Of a stretch of DNA of 64,000 nt, positions 46,101 to 58,969 are shown one piece after another. This stretch comes from Litsea cubeba. Lineage: Eukaryota > Streptophyta > Magnoliopsida > Laurales > Lauraceae. Below the pieces are notes generated by a model, which searched no databases, had not been told where the DNA came from, and saw only the letters and a list, made by a program, of their open reading frames with translations. Numbering within the stretch: the first letter of the stretch is position 1; the number at the start of each line of letters is the position of its first letter. Position numbers and translations under genes: made by a program. The stretch lies in contig WHSA01000965.1 in assembly GCA_012931725.1 (NCBI GenBank), positions 56,240-120,239 on the forward strand, given 5' to 3'.

Positions 46101-47385
46101 GCTCCCAACCACTTTATAATGGAGTCTCATGTACATATCAGCTATCAGCTAATCTCCACAAATACAATAAAGACAGACTAACTACTTGAATAAAAGAAAA
46201 TATATGTTACTTGAGATGCTATCATATTATTGTGATACTCTAGAGATGGTACACTGAGGACTATATGTAATTAAGTATCTTCACGGAGGGTATGAAGATA
46301 CCCCTCGCTGAAGATTCAGAATCCCTCTAATCTTAGAAACTTTTGGATTCACCTCAGTTATAGTAACGAAATTGTTCATCCTGCCATTTGAAGCACCTCC
46401 CTACATTCACTGGTGGGGAACAGTGACAGATTCCACCCAAATACAGTGGTGCCACAGGATTGAACTGGTACGTCCAGTCATTTCAAATAGATTCTCAAAT
46501 TGGACAGATTTCAGTTTATGGAAGTCGCTTTGTCCGATATAGTCACTCCTGTGGCCCTCCCTGTAGAAGGGTGTTGGGTCGGCGAGCATCCGCCTAGAGA
46601 GAGAGGGCAGGAGAAATTCTAAGGATTGGGTATGCAGTGGTTCATAAGTCCCACGTCAGAAACATGTTAGTCTTGATCCCGAGTATGTGTCCATGACCTG
46701 GCTTTAAACTCCAGATGGGGTCTTTTAAAACCGCGCGGCAAGATTGGGTTGAATTGAAATCCCAAGAGCCAAAGCGGACAATATCATGTGGATAGCGGGC
46801 CTAGGTCATTACAATATACATTGAAACAAGTATAGAGTAGTTTCATTTCATTTCTGAGTAGTTTTATTTCCTTTCTCCTTTTGTTGCGTTTTAGTGTATG
46901 ATGTTCTTCTATGAGTTGATGAATTATGTATTACTGCAAACTTTACTTTGACTGCTCTATTGTAGTGAGTCTTAGTAATGAACCAAAGGAATTGATCAGG
47001 AGAATGATATAGCTGATTATTGAGTGATGAGAAGATGCTGGTTTTGTTAAATACAAAACGACAATCAATTCTCCAAGGAAAGGATATATGTAAAATGCAT
47101 TTCTCTATGCAAATCTGTGTATCTGATGAGCCATTTACTTCACAAGTTAAACTAACATATAAATTTGCGCAGAGAAACAAAGAAGGGAAAATGTATCATG
47201 GTTTGAACTTTGAAAGCAGCTTTGTGTACCTAATTTGTGATGTTATTTCATGTATACTTACTGATGCAAATCTCTAATTTGATCGTATAACTTGATGGTT
47301 TTCATTCGCAATCTTGAAAATTGGCTTAACACAAGGTTTTATTGTGTTCCTCCTTAACCACACCCATCCTGTACTTACCTGAATT
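46101..47385. repeat. Unit E spacer
   Basis: From about 46840 to 47380 the sequence parallels 38270-38840 of unit D. Between 46100 and 46840 nothing is recognised. No coding frame. Confidence 0.5.
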
Positions 47386-50300
47386 TTAGAAAAGGGAAAC
47401 AGTAAGGGATTTGAACACACAGCACGCTGACGTGTTCATTGATTTGACACAATCAGACTCTCTAGGGCCCAAATAAATCAAATCTAGAAATATCCAACAA
47501 CTACCAATTGCAGTGAATGATAGAAACTCCAGAATTGAAAATAAGCAAGGAACAATGCATGTAAACACCAACTCACCTCAAAAGAGCCTTCTCAATCATC
47601 ACACATGACACAATGGAGAGAGGATAAATTAAATCAGACAGTGCTTTTCCATTCAATATCAAAACTGACAACATGAACTATCTCCTGCAGTAGACTACTG
47701 CTACACATAAATAGGCAAAAGAAACTTCAAAACCCTAGATTTTCTTTCTATAATAGGTAGCTATCATAATTAAGAATCTTAATTGAAGTTTTTAATAAAA
47801 AAAAAATAAGAAATTGCTAAGAAAAATTAAAGGAAATGGCAATTTTTCCAGAATCTCTAACGTCTTGGAGAGAGAGAATGACTAGGGGCCCATGTGGCCC
47901 ACCGGAACAAACCACACGATCTGGTGTTTAAACTTGCGTGCGACCCTTTTGGTGTCTGACTTGCTCTAGTTGATTGAGATCTGGCCCACCATCCACTAGC
48001 TCAAAGAATTCAGCAAACATGTTTGTGTTATGAACTTCAGAAAACAGGCACAAAACACTGCCCTGTTCTCTCTGATTCTTCAAAACATCCCCTGACATAG
48101 AGTTTTATTAAATAATTGAGTACTGTTTGAAGCCTAATGGATCCTTTGGCCTACCTACAAGGGTGTCTGGGCCCCGTAGGGTCGTTCACAAGCATCCAGT
48201 CATCAGTTTTCGTTATCCTCATCAATTTATAGAAATTGACCCGCATCACACTCCCGCATATGTTCCCACCAGCTGAGCTGCACAGTTTAGGGCCGTTTGG
48301 TAATTTTACATGTAAAATAAAGTGGGAATAAAGTATACGTAGTAAAGCATCAAATCAAGAAAAAATAAAATATAATCGGATTGTGATGATATTTTATTTT
48401 TAGTTGTTTGGTATAAATTTTTTTTTACTCTTTATATAGAAAAGTGGAGCTTTTATAAAAAATAAATAAATTGAGACTCTACTTAACTTTTACTAATCTA
48501 GGAAAGTGTCAAATGGGCTAGGGACATCCAACAGTTGCTGCTAATCACCAAAACAGAAAACACTTATATCATAAGCTTAAAATTGTTCAACTTGTTATGC
48601 CCCCTTCGTATTAACAGTTAGTATGATTTGATGGGATCTTGTTATAAACCCAAATCGAAATGCCTAGATTTCTGTTTCAGATGCCAGATGAAGAGGAGAA
48701 AACATGCCTAGAGGGGTCGTTTTTCTTTTAAGAATGGGAGAGGAAAATGGATTTTACTGCATATATAAATATTACATATGCAAATATTATCTATCGGAAT
48801 TACATTATCATGTTTGTCAAAATCACTATTTTCGTCCGAGGAAATGAGTACAGCCAACTGTTTTAGATATGTTTGAGCTTAAATTTTGGACATGTTCCAC
48901 ACATTTCTGGAAGTCCATCAAGATATAAGATATAAAATTAAACATCTTGATACTTATCTTTAATATGAGAATATTGAACGCTTCAAATCATGAATTAGGG
49001 CCGGCGCACAAAATTGCAGGATATCATAAAATTCAAACTGAAGCCATCCACATTAGATTTCCCAATACTAAAGAGAAAGGATAGTTAATAAAACAAGTCA
49101 GCCCAAGTTTGATTGTTCATTAATATTGTTGTTTTTATTTATTGAATGATATTGAAGGGCTAGGATATTGTTTCAGCAACGAAATCTTTTCGGCTATTCC
49201 CAAACACACTAATAATGACCATAGATCACTGTAGACGTATAGGCCAACTTCGCTTGGATATTCAAGAGTGATTGCCATTCACAAGTGTATCAATGGAAAT
49301 TAGCCAAGATGCCTTCATTTGGCCAATATATCAGCTGATTCGGTCGACGCACGCCTCCTTACCTGCAGCCCAGTATTTTATGATGGTTCGTATCTAGAGG
49401 AAACGTTCTCCTACAAGCTGACTGTGTACAAGCTACATGCAGTCCAATTCTTGGAGCTATTTGGATCAAAGTTTATCAATGGGACAAAAGCAGATGAAAA
49501 GGTATTGTCCGAGATAAGGCGGGTCTAAAAATTAGCCCAATGAGATTATCTTAGTCCTTTATTTATCAGCCTTAAATTTTAATGGCATCTTAACATTAAT
49601 TTTTCTTGATATTCAATCAAAGGGTGAGTGAAGGCTCAATGAGTGTAAAAGTGGACTTAATATTATATCATAAGATGAAGAGAGTATTAAGGGGTTTCAA
49701 TGATATAAGATGGATTCAAGTGGGCGTGCACTGCATGGGTGGCAGCTCGTAGGAGAATAATTTTCCCTAACCAGCATACCAAAGAGCACCAGAATTAATA
49801 GCTTATACAGTTTCACCACCCTCACCTCCTAGGTGAGATGGAGACCCAGATACGGATGATCATGATATGGATAAAGCCTTTTAACAATCTATAAACCATT
49901 TACCCAAAACAAAATCTATAAACCTATAATTTTGGGTGGTTTTCTACAGAAAAGCTTGGTGAAAGGACTTTTGGCACGTTTAGCACAAGAAATTCAAATG
50001 AAAACCCAAATCAAAGATCTAAATGCAGAAATATAGCAGCTATGCAATCATTACTCTCGGACCCTCAAGTTAATGGTTTTCTATATGCTTCATTTAAAAC
50101 AAAAAAAAAAAAAAAGGAAACATTTCAATAAAGCGACCAATCTCATTGGGATGAATGTGAAAAAAAAGAAAGAAAGTAAATATGGTGTAATTGAGGCAGT
50201 GGATAGATCATAGGGGGCATGTATGTGAACTCCCTGATTCAGGCTTCTCGTGCGTGAAGGGATGCGAACTCCACCTTGAGGTCCAATTATTAAAAAACCT

Positions 50301-50800
50301 AAATCATTCAAAATAATCTCCATCTGCTCTTAGCATGGCCTCCTGAAATTTTACTCTAATAAGAGTTGGTCTCAAAAAATGATTTAAAAGAGTGGGTGAC
50401 ACACGCATGGGGATAAGATTTAAAAGCCTAGGTGACACACGCATAGTACCAATATTCTCTATTACAATTTTTCTCGTCGGTTTCCATAGGACTTTTATTA
50501 TTAGTTGTTTTCTCATCCGCCGACACAAACGAGCGCGCCGCATTTATTTAATATCAAGACCGTTGAATCCAAAGCAATGGCCAAGATCTATTGAAGAAAA
50601 ATTGGATCCAGACAGATGATTAGGAAGTAGTTTCCTTCCTCAACCGCCCACACAAGCGAGCAGACCGTTGGATCCAAAGCAGTGGCCAAGAAGCCACATT
50701 TTGGCAATAAAATCTAGAAAGTAAGGCGACCCATGGTAAGACCACCCAAGATTTGTTGAACATAGACCATTTGCTCACACTTCCTAGCTAGCTATTAAAA
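47386..50800. other. Spacer, no gene recognised
   Basis: Unit homology ends. 48290-48330 has a TTTAGGGCCGTTTGGTAATTT end typical of a Harbinger-like MITE, without a clear partner end. Short ORFs (for example 49319-49528) have no family signature. Confidence 0.5.
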
Positions 50801-50801
50801 T

Positions 50802-50808
50802 TATAAAA
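50802..50808 (+). promoter_or_regulatory. TATA box of copy F
   Basis: TATAAAA precedes the ATG at 50870 by 68 bp, which would give a short unspliced leader. Confidence 0.45.
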
Positions 50809-50869
50809 GAAGAAGAAAAAAAATTGCCAAGTGGAACACCTGATTGGATTTGGATGTTAAATTGCAGAG

Positions 50870-51370
50870 ATGGACATAGCAGAGGAAATAGAAGCAGTTA
50901 CCTTGCCCAATCTAAATCTGAACGGATATGAAGTCTTCTTCCCTGCCATTTTAGCTTACGTTCAGTTGGTGCAGCAAGATTTCAATTCATGCACAATCTC
51001 TCTCTATTTTACCATCTCCCTTGTCTCGTTCACTGCCTATATGCCTTTTCCTTCTTCTAAGCTCTACAAAATCTCCCTTTTCTTTCTCAACCTCGCGTGT
51101 GCTTCGCACCTTTTTTCGTTCATGCTCATCTGGCTGCCCTATCGCTCCTGCATTAACCCTTTATTTCATGTGCTTCCTCACCCATTTCAACTACAGATCC
51201 TTCAGTTTTACCAAGTCCTTGAAGATAAGGTCTTACAAAGGGCCTTCCAAGCCATCCAACGGTTCATGACCGTTGATGCCGGACCAGGTGCATCCGCGGC
51301 GTCATCATCACAAGCCAACTTCAGCTTGGAGGAGGGCAATGTACGCATTGAAGGTGAATTGGGATTATGA
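50870..51370 (+). CDS. Two-TM membrane protein, copy F (short form)
   Basis: The product has 166 residues. An acidic start (M-D-I-A-E-E-I-E) is followed by F-F-P-A-I-L-A-Y-V-Q-L-V (23-34), predicted membrane segments at about 40-60 and 67-89, W-L-P-Y-R-S-C-I-N-P (88-97), a single F-H-V-L-P-H-P-F-Q-L-Q-I-L-Q-F motif (99-113) and F-M-T-V-D-A (132-137). The Gly/Ala linker and the second F-H-x-L motif of copy B are absent. 'attgcag' just before the ATG could alternatively be a splice acceptor, as in copy B. The frame is free of stops although the nucleotide sequence has diverged strongly from B, which argues for selection. The family is not recognised; a membrane protein of unknown role. Confidence 0.65.
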   Translation: MDIAEEIEAVTLPNLNLNGYEVFFPAILAYVQLVQQDFNSCTISLYFTISLVSFTAYMPFPSSKLYKISLFFLNLACASHLFSFMLIWLPYRSCINPLFHVLPHPFQLQILQFYQVLEDKVLQRAFQAIQRFMTVDAGPGASAASSSQANFSLEEGNVRIEGELGL

Positions 51371-51530
51371 GGGAACTTAATGTATGATCTGAGATTAGTC
51401 CAGTTATTGTTCATGCCACTGATGTTGAGTCACTAAAAAAAACAAAAAGAAGTTGAGTCACAAGTTTAAATCTCAGTAAGATTAAGTTGTTCTAGCAATG
51501 CAATTGTTTGCTGTGTATACAAACTCATTA
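51371..51530. other. Sequence behind copy F
   Basis: No clear counterpart of the 3'-UTR intron or of the unit spacer was seen before the hAT-like element starts. Confidence 0.4.
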
Positions 51531-51538
51531 GTTGGGTC

Positions 51539-52260
51539 TAGGTCTATCAAAATTAACCGTGAAAAACGAACTGACCGTTTGGTCAGTTTATAGATTTTTT
51601 TTAAAACAAAACCGACCGAACGGTTTTTATAAGTTTTTTTTTTTTCAACGGTCGGTTTTTATAATTACGTAGAAACCGTTCGGTTAAAACCGAACCGACC
51701 GAACAAAGTCTTTTATCAAAACATCACTTGAGGCCATGATAGTTGAATAGTGTGGTTGGCTGGTACATGACGAAATAACAACATAAATTGTTAATTTGTA
51801 GAACTGAAAACAGACCGTGATTTGTGTACATACTTGTATGATTACATTGAGCACACCATTTTTTTATGTTTCTAAAGTGACATTATTGTTTCCTTGTGGA
51901 TTGCTTGTAACTGTAGGAATTTGGATCATTCAAGCCAGCTCTCACAGAATCTTTGAGGCTAGCCTTGTATCCATCAGTAGTGCCCATCTCTACATTGTAA
52001 ACTACTCATAAATCTTACTATCGACTTCAATTTGGGTGAAATTTCTCTCTCTTTCCCGAACACCCCCCAACCTAAAAAAAAAAAAAAAAAAACAATTAAT
52101 CGAAGACCGACCAAAACCGACCGAACCGAAATGTCGGTTTCCAATGTCCAGTATATGTACTTTGGTCGGTTTCGGTTATCGCAAAATTGTAAAATCGAAA
52201 GTTTCGGCCCGGGTGTCATATGTCGTTAAACCGACCGAAAACCGACCGCTTACAGCCCTA
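51539..52260. mobile_element. hAT-like element rich in CCGACC/GGTCGG words
   Basis: The ends are TAGGTCTATCA and, inverted, TAGGGCTGTAA. The flanks are identical: GTTGGGTC at 51531-51538 and 52261-52268, an 8-bp hAT-type target duplication. Subterminal zones are packed with AACCGACCG-type words in both orientations. No transposase. The terminus type resembles that of the element at 19339-19874. Confidence 0.8.
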
Positions 52261-52268
52261 GTTGGGTC

Positions 52269-55200
52269 CTTGTGGAGGGCGCTACCTACCTGTATATGGT
52301 GATAGAGGCTATGATCAACATCTAAACCACCTGATCAATGACTGATAAGTTTTTATCATCGAAATGAGTACATAGTCGATCATGTTAGATTATATGTCCT
52401 CAGTCTAGTGGATGATGTAAATAACTTTATTTGTTATCTTAATTGATACATAATTTCATGCTTTTATTCGTGAGATGAATGAAATTCTTTTACTAATGGT
52501 TCACATAATTGATACAAAATGGCATGGCTGCTCATGAGATGAATAAGAGTCCTTAATGAAGTATATTAAACGTGATCCATGTGTGCGGATGGGATTCGCA
52601 TGCATGAGACATAGGTCACAACTCTTATACTTGAAGCGTTTCACAACTAATAATAAGACTGGACATCTCATCTAAAAATGATATAACACTACAATTACTA
52701 TGAGATAGTATATGTTTGTCTCGAACATCAGAGTGGAAGACTCAGATTGTTGTACTAGTACATTGGATGTACTTAATGACCATGAGTGGCGCCTTATACA
52801 AAATATTATCTTTAATTAAGGAATGCTCTCATAATTTCCAAGCTATAGGCTCTCAATCCTGAGGGAGTATTGTAAGTCCGTGATTCTTACCCTAGAGGGG
52901 GGGTGAATAGGGTGAGCTACTAATTAGTGACCAATTATAACAAATTTTAAACTTCTTTAAAATAACTAGTCACATGTGATGATTATAGAATTAAATGCGA
53001 AAGCTTAAATAAACAATCACCACAAAGCAATCATCATAACATAATCATTTATAGTGGTTCGGCCTCAATGCCTACATCCACTACCGACTTGTGTTCCTAC
53101 ACCCCACCGGATTTCCACTATGTATGCTTTTCAATAGGCTAAGCATAACCTTTACATTATACTTTCCAAGGCTAAGCAATAACCTTTACACTATGCTTTT
53201 CAAGGCTAAGCAATAACCTTTACAACCATAGGGTTGGTTCTCTCTCTTAGTAGTGTCTAAAATAAACTTGATGGAGATACATTTTAGCTCAATACAATGC
53301 CTCTAAATAGGCGGATATAAAAGTGAAAATCTAATTCACACACACACACACACTATGAATGCAAAGATGAATGCACAATGTGTATATATGATGTCCTCAA
53401 TCAATTTGAGAATCAAAGTTCATAAATGTATGCCAAAGGCCTTTAAAAGTTTTAGCTTATAAAAACATTTATGATTGATGAAAGAATGCTAATCACATGT
53501 TAAAAACAACTTATAAAAGATATACCTATTTATTCCAAACAAGTTGTGAAATTCAAAGAACAAAACATGTGATGCATAAGGATTTCAATCAAATTAAAAA
53601 TGAAGCTCAATATATGTATGCAAAAAGCATTTTGAAAGTGTAAAACACAAAAATAGATTTGATTGAAATTAAGGGTCAAATCACATGTAATTAAAAATAC
53701 AACTTGAAAATGATATACCAATCAATGCTTAAACAAGTTGTGAAACTTTAAAACAAAATACATGTGATTTGTGAAATTATTTGAATCCAAAACATAAGAT
53801 AAATTTGAAAGAGATTTTCTTATGATGAAAAACAACAACCAAATATTCAACCAAGTATAGGAATCATATTACATATAATTTCAAAGATATTTCCAAAACA
53901 TGATTTACTTATATATACCAATTTAAGTACTACTTGGTTTGAATCAAGGTGATGCATCGAAAATAATAAATCAATTCAAAACATATAAATGTTAAGACAC
54001 AACAAATCATAGTTTAACATGCTAGAAAGATTTACCAAAAATAAAAGCAAAGCATGAAAAACATATGATTAGGAAAAACAAACTTACTTAGAGATTTAAC
54101 TTCATTAATCCAATTAAGCTTTAACTTTCCTAATGACCCTTAGCCTTCCTTAGCTCATTCCCCTTGATATGGCCTCAAAGCACCTCAAAAATAGCCTCTT
54201 GAACCATAAAATTTGGCCTTGGAATGAACTTGCTTTTATAGAAAATTTGTCCCAATTGCTACCTGTCAGTTAACCGACATACAGGGTTCGGTTAACCGAC
54301 ACCCCAACGGTCACAAGCCAACGGTCATAATTTTTAAACTGTGCAGTTGTGGGTTAACCGACAGGTGACCGATAAGCTGACCAACAGGGCAAATTGGTTC
54401 AGAAAACAGCTCTCTGGAATTCTAACCGAAAGGCTTTCGGTCAGCTTCTGAACCATAGTCGGTTAGCCGACACCAGACCGACATGCTAACCAACAGAGTA
54501 GCTAAAATCCCAACTTTTGTACATTTCAAAGTTTTTTCAAGAGGTGATTTTTTGGGCCATTAAACCAAGCATGGAAACATGATTTAAATCAATCTAAGTG
54601 TTTTAAAGTCATGAGGCATAAAAAACCAAATATGATTTGAAACATTAAAACCAATGGCTAGCTTGATTTATATAAATTATTTTCAAATTTAAATGCATCC
54701 AAGTTTAAAACCAAAACATGCATGAACTATAAGATTTACAAAATTTTAAAGCAATACATGAGTAAATCAAGATTTCAAGGTATTTCAAAAACAATGCATG
54801 TGTGAAAATTCGAATGATGCTAAAATGATAATGCATCCATCAAATTGCAATATACAAAATCCCTAACAAGTAATAGACTCAAATTTATGCTACGCATTTA
54901 CTTTAACTTACCAATAAATGAGGCCAATTGTAGGTCAACACCTCGGTATATTAGCTAAATGGGGTGGTAGAATTGTAGGAACATATATTCTCAAGATTGA
55001 ATCTGTCCTCATTAAGAGAAATATCCCCTTGTGCTGATTAATGAGATTTATCATCGGTAAGTACACACCCATTCTGATTAAGAGAACTAGATCTATAGGA
55101 CTATTTAAGTCCAAGAAGGGCTGGACATCCAGAGTATGTCTTGGACTTCCAATGTGCTCTTCTCCCACCCTCTGGTTTCTTTACTTGAGAGCTTTGAGGA

Positions 55201-55540
55201 ATTCTTCTTAATTGCAATTTCACCATTTTCTTTGAAGAAAATTTATCCGATTTGGTCATAGTGTGGAAGACTGCGAGTTTGAGAGATCGTATTTGCGAAG
55301 AGTTTTGCAGAGATAAAGTTCAAAGTCTCGATTTGAGCACAACAGTGCTCCTCAGGTATAGATCTGCACTAGTTATATATGTAGATCTATTTAATTGTTA
55401 TGTATGTTTACACATGTCTTCTTGACAAAGATCTAGGATCTTAATACATTAAGATTAGGGTTTGAGATCTTGGGATTGGTTCCATGGCCTTTTGGGTGTT
55501 TGATCCCTACGTTAAGCAGATCAAATTTTTTGAAATCCCG
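52269..55540. mobile_element. LTR-like sequence split by a 2-kb insertion
   Basis: The two outer parts (52269-52878 and 54937-55540) join into one LTR-like stretch; its right part ends with a leader-like segment ('gagcacaacagtgctcctcag', 55336-55356). No coding domain is present. Borders are approximate and the type (copia is likely) is inferred from style only. Confidence 0.35.
52879..54926. mobile_element. 2.05-kb insertion with duplicated flank
   Basis: The flanks are ATTGTAAGTC (52869-52878) and ATTGTAGGTC (54927-54936). The left part has 'agagggggggtgaatagg' and 'gtggttcggcctcaatgcctac', phrases common in plant LTR-type repeats. At 54265-54500 it is rich in GGTTAACCGAC words like those in the solo LTR. 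It has (CA)n at 53336-53353 and is otherwise AT-rich. No ORF with a known domain. Confidence 0.45.
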
Positions 55541-56791
55541 TCTGGAAGGCCCACCTACTTCCAACAGATCCAATTGTCCAATCCATTTGGATGGGTGTCA
55601 AACTTAGCATCGGTAACCATAAGGGGCCCTTGTTCTATGGTCTACTCGAATGAATCATAAGGTGGTCCACTAGGTGCGGTGCTCGGAGAAGATCTTCCCC
55701 GCTACTTTAAGGGCACATTTGTGTGCAAAATGTTTTTTTTTTTTTAAGGAAAGTAGAAACTGCCACATCAGCCAAATTTCTAGTAAATGGATATCATGAA
55801 AAGGTGTTTCCGTAGTTGCTGAAAATTTCTATTTGGTGTGAGAAAAAACTTTTTTGACGAAATGATGATTTTTATCTTTGGTGCAATACATTCCATATCA
55901 ACTAGTAAGGGCCAATGTCTTTTGTTTGGTGCGACAATTTTCCACAATTTTAAAAAATCATTCAAATAAATCAATTTCTCACAACGGTGTTTCTTCACTG
56001 ATAACTTCTTCTTTTTTCTCAAAATGAAGGAAATATATTAAGGAAGCAGATGTGCTAAGAACAGAGGGAAATGCTTGACTTTGACAAATTATAATTGGAG
56101 TCATTGAACTTTAGTGAAAATGAGAAACCTGAGTCACCAGCCTTTTGCACTCACAAATCAAACCACCAACAAAATACTTGTTACAACTTTTACATGAACT
56201 TTCAAACGGTACTTGAACTCGTGTTTATAGTAGAGGTTACCATTATTATATAAGAAGCTCGAAGAATTTTATTTAGAGATTGAGGTTCAATTCGATAATT
56301 GATTGCTTGATTTTTTATTTTACTTTTGATGCAATTTTGAGTTTATCTTCTCTCAAATAAGTAGGGGTGCTCATGGACAGGGTCTAGGCTTGTCAATCTG
56401 GCTCAGAGACAAGGGCGGCGGCCAGGCCCTCAAAAGGCCTTTAAAATGAGCGCTTTCATTTCAAAGGAAAAACCCTAAGGCCGAGCTTGGACGGTTTTTT
56501 CACAAGCCCTGAAATTAAAGGGCAGGGCCTAGACAATACTAGCCGGCCCTACCCTAACCATGGCCCTCTTAATTTTATTTATTTTATATTTAATATTTAT
56601 ACATGGGGGGCAGCTCTGCTAAGCTCAAGCTTAGGATAAAATAAGCTCAAGTATGTGGTGGGGCCCACTTGGGGACCCGCATGGGTATGGAGAGGGGGAG
56701 GGGATTTCAAGGACTCCCTGCGATCCTCCTCTCTACAAAAAAACCCACCCCAACCATGATTTCTATCATCTCCATATGGGTCCAAAAGTTT
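55541..56791. other. Spacer with a GC-rich dispersed repeat
   Basis: 56366-56560 is a block rich in GGCCC words starting TAGGGGTGCTCATGGAC. It resembles positions 1-300 in composition. No gene is seen. Confidence 0.45.
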
Positions 56792-57029
56792 AATGGTCAA
56801 TAGTCCATTCAGATCGATACATAGTCGATCCAACGGTCTAGTAAATTCGGATTTGATTGAAAGTTTGTGGACATGTGCAATTTAGGGAGGTCGTGTATTT
56901 GGTTCATTTGAATGGACCAAAGGTGAGCCCCACAAGCATGGGCTTACAAAATTTTCTCCTAAGCTCAAATCCGAATTTACTGGACCGTTGGATCGACTAT
57001 GCATCGATCCAAATGGACTATTGACCATT
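56792..57029. repeat. Inverted repeat, arms about 63 bp
   Basis: Arm 1 (56792-56854) and arm 2 (56966-57029) are nearly perfect complements separated by about 110 bp. Arm 1 includes 'aatggtcaatagtccatt' and arm 2 'aatggactattgaccatt'. The mirrored short ORFs starting M-D-R-L-C-I-D on each strand are consequences of the repeat. Likely a foldback or MITE-type element. Confidence 0.85.
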
Positions 57030-57318
57030 TATATTTATATATATAAATATATACTAAAATACCCTTACAACAGTCACTTATCAACAATAAAATGGGGATC
57101 TGAATGCAATTTCATACCCACCTACCCATTTCAAAATCCCCTAAATATTCGTACACACATATTTGGTTCATTTCATCTATATTTAATTATTTAAGTAATG
57201 TATTGTACTTAATGAATAAGCAATTAGTGTTGCACGGTTGTTTCTAATCCTTTTCTTCTAGTTTTATTGCTTCCTTTTGAGCGTTTTATATTATTTTAAT
57301 ATATTTTTGTTAGTGCCG

Positions 57319-57321
<3 letters not shown>

Positions 57322-57349
<28 letters not shown>
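57322..57349. repeat. Poly-G run, 28 bases
   Basis: A G homopolymer with further G-rich sequence on both sides (57318-57359). Confidence 0.95.
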
Positions 57350-57362
57350 CGTGGGGGGACTT

Positions 57363-58550
57363 TTTTCTCTATAGAGTTACTTGAATGCCAACCAATTCAT
57401 TAAGGTATTTTGTATGTATATGGAACTTCAAGGATATGTAGTGATCCAAATATTATAATTATAAAATTATAACTCACTTTAAAAGTCTAACCTAATGGTC
57501 TTTTTTAAGTAAATTTATTTTTGTGGACTGAATCCAATAATTGCTTAATAGTTGAGTCGGTGTTAAATTGAAAATAATGTCAATTGATAAAGTTATGTAA
57601 ATGTAAATAATTTGAAGTTTTCAAAGATAAGATTCACTAGAATGATCTCATACGTGAATTTTTTTGTGAAAGGTGTGAAATAGATGAGACCTTTTACCTG
57701 TTTTCCATCTTTGACAAAAGTGATAAAATCGTATGTTTAGAACCCAAGTCACTAAAGCATGTACGACTTTGTCCGATAAAAGAAAGTTTTTAGAGACAAC
57801 TTATATTCTCAATGTCTTGATGGTTGCCTTCTCAATTGAGGTTGGATAAGAAATGCTCAGTCGACACTCCATTCTTGGTAATAGTATAAGAATATAAAAA
57901 AAATAATGACTTTCGTATTTTGAGGCCCTTAGCTCTACTAGTCTGCTCTGACTTGAACGTGAGGTACTCCTATCATTAAGAATACACTTTTTCTCTATAG
58001 AGTTACTTGGAATGCCAACAAATTCATTAAGGTAGTTTGCATGTATATGGAACTTCAAGGATATGTAGTGATCTAAATATTTATTAATTATAAAATTATA
58101 ACTCACTTTAAAAGTCTAAACTAATGGGTATTTTTTAAGTAATTATTTTTGTGACTGAAATCCAATAATGCTTAATAGTTGAATCGGTGTTAAATTGAAA
58201 ATAATGTCAAATTGATAAAAACTTATGTAAATGTAAATAGTTTGAAGTTTCAAAGATTGATTCAACTAGAATCTCATACGTGAATTTTTTTGTGAAAGGT
58301 GTGAAATAGATAAGACATTTTAACTGTTTTCCTTCTTTGACAAAAGTGATAAAATTCGTATGTTTAGAACCCAGGTCACTAAAGCATATACGACTTTGTC
58401 GATAAAAGAAAGTTTTTAGAGACAACTTATATTCTCAATGTCTTGATGGTGCCTTCTCAATTGAGGTTAGATAAGATAATGCTTCGGTCGACACTTCCAT
58501 TCTTAGTAATAGTAAAGAATATAAAAATAATGACTTTCGTGTTTTGAGAC
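57363..58550. repeat. Two tandem copies of about 0.6 kb
   Basis: Copy 1 (about 57363-57985) and copy 2 (about 57987-58550) both start 'tttttctctatagagttact' and end near 'ttttgag-cccttagct'. They differ by small indels. The end of copy 2 abuts the segmental duplication. No conserved frame. Confidence 0.9.
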
Positions 58551-58969
58551 CCTTAGCTTGCTCTGACCCGACCTTGGCCCTCGAGGGTAAGGTATGGCCT
58601 AGGTACTGCACTGTATACCCTTCAAGGAGCCCGCCCTACATATATTGAGGGAAGGGTTAGGTCCACCTAGGGCTTGACTTGGCCCGGCAACCCTACCAGG
58701 TCAGCCCAAGCCCGAATTGGGTCCAGCTCACTTTGGGCGGTTGCACCTAAAATATGAGCCCATTTAATACATGGACCGGACTTGGATTCAATGGTGGAGA
58801 GCATAAGCCCCGCCCGGCCTAAGCTAGACACTCAATTTAAATAAAAGAGATTTTTTCTATGGGAATGAGGACTTGAACACAGGCACTAATCACACACAAA
58901 TAGATCACAACCAAGGATACCTAATCTATACAGATCAAAGAGTACCTATACCTTTAACAAGGATACTTA

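Noticed and set aside
49319..49528. 69-codon ORF M-A-N-I-S-A-D
   Set aside because: No domain, no paralogue and no clear promoter or splice signals; left unannotated.
56597..57194. Pair of ORFs starting M-D-R-L-C-I-D on opposite strands
   Set aside because: They are the two arms of the inverted repeat, not genes.
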